From the NCBI GenBank assembly GCA_031969915.1, contig DALYJJ010000193.1, forward strand, positions 1-9,759: 9,759 nt of DNA. The letters are read 5' to 3'. Below are positions 1 to 6,364 of this stretch, piece by piece. Numbering within the stretch: the first letter of the stretch is position 1; every line of letters begins with the position of its first letter. The position numbers were made by a program, and so were the translations under genes. This stretch comes from DALYJJ01 sp031969915 (GTDB lineage Bacteria > Acidobacteriota > Terriglobia > Bryobacterales > Bryobacteraceae). The notes beneath the pieces are model-generated. The model was not told the DNA's origin and ran no database searches. It was given only the letters and a program-made list of their open reading frames with translations.

Positions 1-1369
1 TGGTCTGGATCTTGGGCGGCGCGTCCTGAATCAGGGTGACGGGCAGGCCTTCGGCGGTGATCCGGTTCGCCTCCGCCATCACCAGCCCGTAGCCGTGTGT
101 GTAGATGAAGTGCGAGTTGATCCAACGCGTGCGCGCGTCGCCCAGTTGGCGCACGTCCAACTCGCGCGGCGTGAGCATTACCTGGCGGAGGCGGCCGTCG
201 ATCACATACCGGTCGACGTCGGTGTCGGCAAAAACGTAGTACGGGCGCAGCGCCTGAATCTGCGTGACCGTGTCGTGGAAGGCGCGCCAATCCCACAGGC
301 GCACGTTTTCGAGCAGCGGCGTGTGCGCCGCGGGATCGATCTTACCTTCGAGAACGGCGGGAAACTCGATCTCGCGCGTGCGGGCGGTGAGACCGTAGGC
401 GGCGCGCGTCGCGGCGATGTGGCGTTCAATGTAGGGCCGTTGAATGGAGATTTCATTCGGCCGGACGTAGACGCGGTTCACCACCGATGGGACGATCGCC
501 TTGACGGCGAGCACCGCAACCACCAACAGCAGAACGCGTAGTTTGCCGAACAGCGCGGCGACGGCGGCGATGGCATACGAGGCCATCGTGACCCAGAGCA
601 GCGGAAGAGTGATGGTCTCGGCAACGTAGTCGACACCCACCATGAAGCCGTGATCGGTGGCCAGGAGGTCGTACCGGTCCAGGTAATTGCTCACTGCCAG
701 ACCGAGGAGGAAGACGGCCAGCGCTCCGCGAAGCAGCTTGGATTCCAGAGCGCCGGCGAGGCCTAAATCGCGGAAGTCGATTTCCACCGGTCCGCGGAAA
801 CCGCCGAACTGCCGGCGCAGTTGCCAGAAGCGGGCGGCCACCCAGAACAGAATCGCGGAGACGAGTGAAAGGGCGAGCACCAGCCGCAGCAGCAACTGGT
901 AAAACGGCAACTGGAAGAAGTAGAAGCCCAGGGGGCGGCCGAAGACCGGGTCGCGCCAGGAAGCGGCCTCGACGGGCAAGGCGCGCCCGCCGAAGTAGCG
1001 GACGACGGTCCAGGTGTCGACCGTGCCCAAGGCCAGGACCACGCCGAGCACCAGGAGGGCGAGTGAGGCGAGTTTGAGATACCAGGGGTAGTCGCGCAGC
1101 CGCACGTCCGCGAACCGGAGCGCCCGCGCGTGCGTGAGCCAGAGAACGGCGAAGGAGAAGAGCGCGGCAATGGCGACGGGAGCGACACCGTACAGAATCA
1201 GGCTGAACCAGGTTTGCAGTTGGCCGACTTCGCGCCACCACTCCACCTCCACCACGTAGCTGGCGATGGAGCGGGCGAAGATCAGCAGGGCAAGCAGGGC
1301 GCCTACGATCCAGAGCCGGCCGCCGCCGCTTGTACGCTTTGGCCGTTCGTCGAACTCGGGGATGTGCAT
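1..1369 (-). CDS. UPF0182 family multi-pass membrane protein (3' end outside window)
   Basis: The minus-strand frame opens at an ATG (1369-1367) and stays open to the window edge, giving about 456 N-terminal residues of a family that is usually around 900 aa. Seven hydrophobic helices precede a soluble part: residues about 19-40, 54-78, 97-117 and 156-179, and three more before about residue 300. The family hallmark DPVFGRPLGFYFFQLPF lies at about 140-156, and YTHGYGLVMAEAN, typical of the extracytoplasmic part, is near the visible end. These features identify UPF0182 (COG1615). The biochemical function of the family is unknown. The start is one base after the pyrC stop codon, and a GGAG lies 14 bases upstream, rather far for a ribosome binding site, so translation is probably coupled to pyrC. 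The family call is secure; any function would be a guess. Confidence 0.9.
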   Translation of the reverse strand, partial: MHIPEFDERPKRTSGGGRLWIVGALLALLIFARSIASYVVEVEWWREVGQLQTWFSLILYGVAPVAIAALFSFAVLWLTHARALRFADVRLRDYPWYLKLASLALLVLGVVLALGTVDTWTVVRYFGGRALPVEAASWRDPVFGRPLGFYFFQLPFYQLLLRLVLALSLVSAILFWVAARFWQLRRQFGGFRGPVEIDFRDLGLAGALESKLLRGALAVFLLGLAVSNYLDRYDLLATDHGFMVGVDYVAETITLPLLWVTMASYAIAAVAALFGKLRVLLLVVAVLAVKAIVPSVVNRVYVRPNEISIQRPYIERHIAATRAAYGLTARTREIEFPAVLEGKIDPAAHTPLLENVRLWDWRAFHDTVTQIQALRPYYVFADTDVDRYVIDGRLRQVMLTPRELDVRQLGDARTRWINSHFIYTHGYGLVMAEANRITAEGLPVTLIQDAPPKIQT

Positions 1370-1370
1370 G

Positions 1371-2657
1371 TTAGTGGTCGCGTCTCCAGACGTACTGGCC
1401 GCCGACGAGGGTCGCCACCGCACCGCCGCGGAACTGGCGGCCGTCGAAGGGCGAATTATGGCTTTTCGAGAAAGACTGGGCCACGTCGAAGGTCCAATGC
1501 AATTCGGTATCGAGGATGGTAACGTCGGCGGGCAGACCGGGCGCGATGCGGCCGCGGTCTTTCAGACCCGTAATGCGAGCCGGGTTCACGGTGTAGAGCT
1601 CGATCATCCGGGCCAGACCGATCCTGCGTGTGTGCACCAATAGTTCGAGCGACAGGCCGATGGCTGTTTCCAGGCCCGTGATGCCGAACGGACACTTCTC
1701 GAACTCCTGCATCTTGTCGTCGCCGGCGTGGGGCGCATGATCGGTGGCGATCACGTCCACGGCGCCGCTCACGATGCCGTCCACCACGCCCGCGGTGTCG
1801 CAACGGCCACGCAACGGCGGCTTCATCTTGAAATGGCTGTCATAGGGCCGCATGTCCTCGTCCGTGAGGGCGAAATGATGGGGCGTGGTCTCGCAGGTCA
1901 CGGGCAGGTTGCGCGACTTGGCGAAGGCCACCATGTGCACGGCGTTCCGCGAGGAAATGTGGGCCACGTGGTAGCGCGCGCCGGTGATCTCGGCAAGGAT
2001 GATGTCGCGGGCCACCATCACGTCTTCGCTGGCGGAGGGGATCCCGCGGAGCCCGAGCCGCACGGATTCCAGACCCTCGTGCATGTCTCCGCCCGCGCTC
2101 AGATGCAGGTCTTCACAGTGGTTGATCACCGGCAGGCCGAAGGAGCGTGCGGTCTCCATGGCGCGGCGCATCACGCGGGCGTTCATCACCGGCCGCCCGT
2201 CGTCGGAGATCGCCACCGCTCCGGCGAGCTTCATGGAGCCGATCGCGGCGAGTTCTTCACCCGCACTACCCTTGGTAATCGCGCCGATCGGGAAGACGTT
2301 GACATCGGCGTGCCGCCGGGCCCGCTCCACGATGTAACTGGTGACGGTGGCGTTGTCGTTCACCGGCTGCGTGTTGGGCATGCAGCAGATCGAGGTAAAT
2401 CCGCCGGCGGCGGCGGCGCGGGCTCCGGTCTCGATGGTCTCGGCGTGCTCGAAGCCGGGTTCGCGCAGATGGACATGCATGTCGATGAACCCGGGGGCGA
2501 CCACCAGTCCGCCGGCATCGAACACCTCGCAGCCGGTTGCGTCGATGTCCTTTTCCACGGCCACGAAACGGCCGTCCTCGATCGCCACGTCGGCGATCGC
2601 GTCGTGGCGCGAGGCGGGGTCCACCACCCGGCCGTTCTTGATCACCAGTTTCGCCAT
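1371..2657 (-). CDS. pyrC: Dihydroorotase, class I (third step of UMP synthesis)
   Basis: A 428-aa cytoplasmic amidohydrolase that interconverts N-carbamoyl-aspartate and dihydroorotate. Visible motifs are HVHLREPG at 61-68 (metal-binding HxH), PNTQPVND at 94-101, DD at 152-153, H180 in NHCED, H233 in HISS, and ATDHAPH at 304-310 with the catalytic Asp306. An Asp at about 153, where other dihydroorotases have a carboxylated lysine, is the Aquifex-type class I arrangement, a form known to pair with aspartate carbamoyltransferase. The ATG at 2657 is chosen because the protein begins MAKLVIKNGRVVDP, as in homologues, and GAGGA (2669-2665) sits 7 bases upstream. The frame stays open farther upstream into pyrB, but that stretch is not dihydroorotase-like. 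The start lies 2 bases after the pyrB stop. All key residues are present. Confidence 0.97.
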   Translation of the reverse strand: MAKLVIKNGRVVDPASRHDAIADVAIEDGRFVAVEKDIDATGCEVFDAGGLVVAPGFIDMHVHLREPGFEHAETIETGARAAAAGGFTSICCMPNTQPVNDNATVTSYIVERARRHADVNVFPIGAITKGSAGEELAAIGSMKLAGAVAISDDGRPVMNARVMRRAMETARSFGLPVINHCEDLHLSAGGDMHEGLESVRLGLRGIPSASEDVMVARDIILAEITGARYHVAHISSRNAVHMVAFAKSRNLPVTCETTPHHFALTDEDMRPYDSHFKMKPPLRGRCDTAGVVDGIVSGAVDVIATDHAPHAGDDKMQEFEKCPFGITGLETAIGLSLELLVHTRRIGLARMIELYTVNPARITGLKDRGRIAPGLPADVTILDTELHWTFDVAQSFSKSHNSPFDGRQFRGGAVATLVGGQYVWRRDH

Positions 2658-2659
2658 CT

Positions 2660-3580
2660 TCAGTTCCTCGACGGTGCGAGAACGCGTTCCAGCACGGCCA
2701 TGCGGACGGCGATTCCGTTCTCCACCTGGTTCAAAATCATGGACCGCTGCGAGTCGGCGACCTCGGAGGCGATCTCGCGGCCCCGGTTGATGGGGCCGGG
2801 GTGCATGACGATGACGTCTTCCTTGGCGCGTTCCAGGTGTTCGAGGCGCAGCCCATAAAAGCGGAAGTACTCGCCCGCCGGCATGGGAGGCTCGTGCTGG
2901 CGCTCGAGCTGAACGCGCAGCATCATGATCACGTCGGCGCCGGAGATCGCCTCTTCGATGTCGTAGCTCAGTTGCACGCCGGGTGCGACGGCCTGCAGTT
3001 CGCGCGGCAGCAGCGGCGCCGGTCCGCAAAGCACAATCTCCGAGCCGAACTTCGACAGCAGGTGGATGTTGGAGCGCGCCACGCGGCTGTGCGAGATGTC
3101 GCCGATGATCGCCACGCGCAAGCCCTCCAGCGTTCCCTTGCAATCCAGAATGGTCCTGGCGTCGAGCAGCGCCTGCGTGGGATGCTCATGCGCCCCGTCG
3201 CCCGCGTTGACGATCGGGATGCCCAGGTGGCGCGAGAGGAAATGCGGTGCGCCGGAGGCGGCATGCCGCATCACGATCGCGTGCGGCCGCATGGCCACCA
3301 GCGTGTTCAGCGTGTCCACCAGGCTCTCGCCCTTCGACACGCTGGAGCCCGAAGCGGTGATGGAAATGGTCTCCGCGCCCAGGCGCCGGGCGGCGATTTC
3401 AAAGCTCGTGCGGGTTCGGGTGGAGGCCTCGAAGAACAGATTGACGATGGTCCTGCCGCGCAGAATGTCCAGCTTCTGGAAGGCCCCGTCCGGGGCGGTC
3501 TGGAAATCGCGTGCCCGGCCGAGGACGGCCTCGATCTCCTCACGCCGCAGGGTTTCGATGTCGAGGAGTCCGGCGGGCAT
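2660..3580 (-). CDS. pyrB: Aspartate carbamoyltransferase catalytic subunit
   Basis: A 306-aa enzyme that condenses carbamoyl phosphate with aspartate, the committed step of pyrimidine synthesis. The carbamoyl-phosphate loop STRTRTS is at 53-59, the 80s-loop lysine (SSVSKGE) at 79-85, R105-H106, HPTQALLD at 133-140, the aspartate-binding LRVQLERQ at 221-228 and HPGPINRG at 260-267. Length matches the family. The start MPAGLLDIETL is one base after the pyrR stop (TGA, C, ATG). The frame continues upstream through pyrR, but that extension is a shadow of pyrR. No regulatory chain gene (pyrI) is next to it, and pyrC follows 2 bases later, so a PyrB-PyrC complex as in Aquifex is plausible but inferred. 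Confidence 0.97.
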   Translation of the reverse strand: MPAGLLDIETLRREEIEAVLGRARDFQTAPDGAFQKLDILRGRTIVNLFFEASTRTRTSFEIAARRLGAETISITASGSSVSKGESLVDTLNTLVAMRPHAIVMRHAASGAPHFLSRHLGIPIVNAGDGAHEHPTQALLDARTILDCKGTLEGLRVAIIGDISHSRVARSNIHLLSKFGSEIVLCGPAPLLPRELQAVAPGVQLSYDIEEAISGADVIMMLRVQLERQHEPPMPAGEYFRFYGLRLEHLERAKEDVIVMHPGPINRGREIASEVADSQRSMILNQVENGIAVRMAVLERVLAPSRN

Positions 3581-3581
3581 G

Positions 3582-4136
3582 TCAGGCTGCGACTTTCTCG
3601 ACCAGGAGCACTTTCTCCTGGTCGTCGATCTCCTTGAACTTGACCTCGATGATTTCGATGTCCGTGGTCTGGACCATGCGGCCCACATAGCGCGCTTCAA
3701 TCGGCAGTTCGCGGTGGCCGCGGTCGATGAGCACCAGCAGTTGCACGCTGGCCGGGCGCCCGCGTTCGAACAGCGCGTCGAGCGCCGCACGGATCGTGCG
3801 GCCCGTGTAGAGCACGTCATCGGTGAGGATGATGTGCTTGCCGGCGATGGAGAAGTTGATCTCCGTGGCGTTGAGGACGGGGCGCTCGCCGACCGTTGAG
3901 AGGTCGTCGCGATAGAGGTTGATATCCAGGATTCCGACGGGAACTTCGATGCGCTCCAGTTCGCCGATCTTGCGGGCCAACCGTTGCGCCAGCGGTACGC
4001 CGCGCCGGCGGATGCCGATGAAAGCGAGCTTGTCGAGAGCCGAATTCTTCTCGAGGATTTCGTGCGCCAGGCGGACCAGTGTGCGGTCGATTTCCGAGGC
4101 GCTCATCAACTGGGATTTCTCGCGGGTGGGAGTCAT
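3582..4136 (-). CDS. pyrR: PyrR: pyrimidine operon regulator / uracil phosphoribosyltransferase
   Basis: A 184-aa type I phosphoribosyltransferase. In Bacillus, PyrR binds pyr mRNA when UMP is high and promotes termination; it also has weak uracil phosphoribosyltransferase activity. The PRPP loop ILTDDVLYTGRT is at about 103-114, the conserved LYRDDLS at 74-80 and IDRGHRELPI at 137-146, closely following Bacillus subtilis PyrR by eye. The ATG at 4136 is preferred because it gives an N-terminus only 3 residues longer than the Bacillus protein; Met11 (4106) is a weaker alternative. There is no clear Shine-Dalgarno sequence. It is the first gene of the pyrR-pyrB-pyrC-UPF0182 operon and is divergent from moeA with 51 bp between them. 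Several residues thought to contact RNA differ from Bacillus, so the regulatory mode is uncertain; the family is not. Confidence 0.95.
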   Translation of the reverse strand: MTPTREKSQLMSASEIDRTLVRLAHEILEKNSALDKLAFIGIRRRGVPLAQRLARKIGELERIEVPVGILDINLYRDDLSTVGERPVLNATEINFSIAGKHIILTDDVLYTGRTIRAALDALFERGRPASVQLLVLIDRGHRELPIEARYVGRMVQTTDIEIIEVKFKEIDDQEKVLLVEKVAA

Positions 4137-4154
4137 GGGAAACGCGCTGTACCG

Positions 4155-4183
4155 AGCGTATCACGACCGTTCGCTAGACTGAA
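4155..4183 (-). promoter_or_regulatory. Candidate pyr operon promoter
   Basis: On the minus strand, TTCAGT (4183-4178) and TACGCT (4160-4155) are 17 bases apart, with TGA directly before TACGCT as in an extended -10. Each hexamer matches the sigma-70 consensus at only 3 of 6 positions. Initiation here would leave a leader of about 10 bases before the pyrR ATG. The -35-like hexamer overlaps the -10-like element proposed for moeA on the other strand. Read by eye, so weak. Confidence 0.25.
4175..4180 (+). promoter_or_regulatory. Candidate moeA -10 element giving a leaderless transcript
   Basis: TAGACT matches the TAnnnT -10 pattern at 4 of 6 positions of TATAAT and ends 7 bases before the moeA ATG at 4188, which would place the transcription start at or next to the start codon. 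There is no convincing -35 element 16-18 bases upstream, and no Shine-Dalgarno sequence precedes the ATG, which agrees with leaderless initiation. This is an inference from spacing. Confidence 0.3.
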
Positions 4184-4187
4184 TCCA

Positions 4188-5378
4188 ATGCCGACGATGG
4201 GTTTTCGCGAGGCGCGGACGTGCGTGGAGAGCACGGTTGGGTGCGCCGTTCCGCGCGTGGAACGGGTGCGGCTGGAGGATGCCGCCGGGCGCGTGCTGGC
4301 CGCCCCGGCCTTGGCCGATCGCGACTACCCGCCGCTGGCTCGCAGCGTGCGAGACGGCTTCGCGGTGCGCGCCGCGGGTTTCCGCGGATCGGCGCAGGTG
4401 GTGGGAGAGGTCCGCGCGGGCGAGGTGTTTGCCGGGGTGGTGGGCGACGGGGAGGCAGTGGAGATCATGACCGGCGCGCCCGTGCCCGAAGGCGCGGATG
4501 CGGTGATCATGGTGGAGCACGTCACGCGCGACGGGGCGGCGATCCGGACAGATCGCGAAGTGGCCGCGGGAGACTTCGTCAATCCGCGCGGCGCGGAGGC
4601 GCGGCGCGGCGATACTCTGCTGGAACCGGGCCGGCGGCTCGGCTTCGCGGACGTGGCGCTGCTGGCCTCCATCGGAATGACGGAGACCCCGGTGTTCGAG
4701 CGGCCGCGCGTGGCGATTCTCTCCACGGGCGACGAGATCGTACCCGTGGAGGCGCCTCCGCTCGATCACCAGATTCGGAATTCGAACGCCTGGTCTCTCG
4801 CCGTGCAAGTGGCGCGCGCGGGCGGAGTCCCGGTGGTGCTGCCGGTGGCGCGCGACGAAGCCGGCGACACCCGGGCGCGGATTCTCGAGGGACTCGCGGG
4901 CTGCGAGTTGCTGCTGCTGTCGGGAGGCGTCTCGGCGGGCAAGTACGACGTGGTCGAACGGGTGCTCGCCGAACTCGGCGCGGAGTTCTTTTTCGACCGC
5001 GTTCTGATTCAGCCGGGGCAGCCGCTGGTCTTCGGACGCGCCGCAGAGAAGTTCTTCTTCGGCCTGCCGGGGAATCCGGCGTCCACCATGGTGACCTTTG
5101 AGGTCTTTGCCCGCGCCGCCGTGGAGCGCTTGGGCGGGCAGCGGGACGTCGGCTTGCCGATCCTGCAAACCAGGCTGGCCGCGCCCTTCCGTCACAAGCC
5201 GGGGCTCACGCGATTCCTGCCCGCGCGATTGAGCGCGGACGGCGGCAGCCTGACGCCCACCGGCTGGGCCGGTTCCGGAGACATCGCGGCCATGGCGCGC
5301 GCCAATGCGTGGCTGGTGGCGGACCCGGACCGCGCCGAGTACGCCGCGGGCGATACCATCGGAGTGCTGGTTCCATGA
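4188..5378 (+). CDS. moeA: Molybdopterin molybdenumtransferase MoeA
   Basis: A 396-aa cytoplasmic enzyme that inserts molybdate into adenylylated molybdopterin in the last step of Mo-cofactor synthesis. Conserved elements in order are SVRDGFAVR at 53-61, MTGAPVPEGAD at 94-104, STGDE at 179-183, RNSN at 197-200, SGGVSAGKYD at 245-254 and GLPGNPAS at 292-299. A C-terminal beta domain from about 327 holds GSGDIAAMARAN. Length is normal for the family. The first ATG (4188) is used; a second in-frame ATG at 4197 would drop only three residues, and neither has a Shine-Dalgarno sequence. The stop codon TGA overlaps the moaC start as ATGA, so the two are co-translated. Members of this family that insert tungsten cannot be told apart from the sequence alone. 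Confidence 0.95.
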   Translation: MPTMGFREARTCVESTVGCAVPRVERVRLEDAAGRVLAAPALADRDYPPLARSVRDGFAVRAAGFRGSAQVVGEVRAGEVFAGVVGDGEAVEIMTGAPVPEGADAVIMVEHVTRDGAAIRTDREVAAGDFVNPRGAEARRGDTLLEPGRRLGFADVALLASIGMTETPVFERPRVAILSTGDEIVPVEAPPLDHQIRNSNAWSLAVQVARAGGVPVVLPVARDEAGDTRARILEGLAGCELLLLSGGVSAGKYDVVERVLAELGAEFFFDRVLIQPGQPLVFGRAAEKFFFGLPGNPASTMVTFEVFARAAVERLGGQRDVGLPILQTRLAAPFRHKPGLTRFLPARLSADGGSLTPTGWAGSGDIAAMARANAWLVADPDRAEYAAGDTIGVLVP

Positions 5379-5845
5379 AAGGCTTATCTCACTACGACGA
5401 AGGCGGAAGTGCCCGCATGGTGGATGTGTCCGGGAAAGCGGAAACCAGGCGCACCGCCCGCGCGCATGCGTTTGTGCGCATGAGCGGCGCGGTATTGGCT
5501 AAGCTCGGCGAGAACCCGAAGGGCGATCCACTCGAAGTCGCCCGGATCGCCGGCGTCATGGCCGCGAAGCGCACCGCGGAGCTGATTCCTCTGTGCCACC
5601 CGCTGCCGCTGGCGCATGCCGACGTGGCGATGGCCGTGGAGGCGGGCGGCATTCGCATCGTCGCTACCGCGGCGACAACCGCGCCCACCGGAGTGGAGAT
5701 GGAAGCGCTCACGGCGGCCGCTGTTGCGGCGCTGACCGTCTACGACATGACCAAGGCGCTCGACAAGGCGATCGAGATCCAGGATCTCTATCTGCTCGAA
5801 AAGACCGGGGGCAAGAGCGGCGGGTACCGGAGGGCCGGCTCGTGA
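5375..5845 (+). CDS. moaC: Cyclic pyranopterin monophosphate synthase MoaC
   Basis: A 156-aa protein that converts the MoaA product, 3',8-cyclo-7,8-dihydro-GTP, to cyclic pyranopterin monophosphate, the first stable Mo-cofactor intermediate. Visible features are the N-terminal ARMVDVSGKAETRRTA, a lysine at 49 in KGDP, LIPLCHPLPL at 70-79, TGVEMEAL at 105-112, the catalytic pair D124 and K127 in YDMTKALDK, and GGKSGGY near the C-terminus. It matches full-length family members. It begins at an ATG overlapping the moeA stop (ATGA), with GGAG at 5361-5364 ten bases upstream. Its own stop overlaps the GTG of the next gene. No moaA is in the window, so its substrate must come from a gene elsewhere. 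Confidence 0.96.
   Translation: MKGLSHYDEGGSARMVDVSGKAETRRTARAHAFVRMSGAVLAKLGENPKGDPLEVARIAGVMAAKRTAELIPLCHPLPLAHADVAMAVEAGGIRIVATAATTAPTGVEMEALTAAAVAALTVYDMTKALDKAIEIQDLYLLEKTGGKSGGYRRAGS
5829..5834 (+). promoter_or_regulatory. Ribosome binding site fixing the GTG start of the mogA/moaB gene
   Basis: GGAGGG lies inside the 3' end of moaC and is separated by 7 bases from the GTG at 5842. It is one of the clearest Shine-Dalgarno sequences in the window and supports the GTG, which overlaps the moaC stop as GTGA, over any downstream start. Confidence 0.7.
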
Positions 5846-6345
5846 GGCGGGCGGCGGTGCTGACCATCAGCGATTCCGTGGTGGCGGGGACGCGCGAGGA
5901 CCTGAGCGGCCCGGCGGTCAAAACGCGGCTCGAGCAGCACGGCTGGGACGTGCCGTTGCTCGATGCCATCGCCGACGAGCAGGAATCCATCGCCGCGCAC
6001 CTGGTGGCGCTGGCGGATTCCGGCGCAGTCCACGCGATTTTCACGACTGGCGGCACGGGCTTGGCGTTTCGCGACGTGACGCCGGAGGCGACCCGGGGTG
6101 TGATCGATCGCGAAATCCCCGGCATGGCGGAAGCGATGCGCGCCGAGGGGCGCAAGATGACACCGCTCGCCGCGCTCTCGCGGGCCGTCGCCGGTACCCG
6201 GGGGATGTGCCTGATCGTGAACCTGCCCGGCTCCCCGAAAGGTGCCATCGAGTCGCTGGATGCTATTTTGGATCTGGCGCCCCATGTCGTCGATCTGTTG
6301 CATGGGCGCACCAGCCACGGACCGAAACTCGAAACCCCGGGCTGA
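5842..6345 (+). CDS. Molybdopterin adenylyltransferase, MogA/MoaB family
   Basis: A 167-aa protein of the MogA/MoaB fold that activates molybdopterin by adenylylation ahead of MoeA. It starts RRAAVLTISDS after the initiator. The molybdopterin-binding TTGGTG is at 68-73, followed by FRDVTPEAT at 76-84, MTPLAALSRAVAGTRG in the middle and NLPGSPKGAIESLDAI at 127-142. The NLPG segment looks more like MogA than short MoaB, but I cannot separate them firmly, so no symbol is given. The GTG start at 5842 has a strong GGAGGG seven bases upstream and overlaps the moaC stop. With MoeA and MoaC it covers the middle and end of the pathway; moaA, moaD and moaE are not in this window. Confidence 0.93.
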   Translation: MRRAAVLTISDSVVAGTREDLSGPAVKTRLEQHGWDVPLLDAIADEQESIAAHLVALADSGAVHAIFTTGGTGLAFRDVTPEATRGVIDREIPGMAEAMRAEGRKMTPLAALSRAVAGTRGMCLIVNLPGSPKGAIESLDAILDLAPHVVDLLHGRTSHGPKLETPG

Positions 6346-6364
6346 CGTCCTAATAAAGAAGTCC

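Noticed and set aside
453..1241. A 262-codon minus-strand open frame with Arg/Pro-rich product
   Set aside because: It lies in a different frame from the UPF0182 membrane protein, which has seven helices and the family hallmark; the Arg/Pro-rich product is a frame shadow.
1728..2858. A 376-codon plus-strand open frame across pyrC and the pyrB end
   Set aside because: It spans two clearly coding minus-strand genes and its product is low-complexity His/Gly/Val-rich, as expected of an antisense shadow in GC-rich DNA.
2660..3820. An N-terminal extension of PyrB (80 residues) and a similar 162-residue extension of PyrC
   Set aside because: Both extensions are the upstream gene read out of frame. 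Family-like starts next to the preceding stop codons give normal lengths.
4161..5195. A 344-codon minus-strand open frame opposite moeA
   Set aside because: moeA on the plus strand shows every family motif and normal length; the antisense product is Arg/His-rich and unlike any family I know.
6351..6356. TAATAA before the VWA-like gene as a -10 promoter element
   Set aside because: It matches the consensus at only 3 positions and has no -35 partner; the gene more likely continues the upstream operon.
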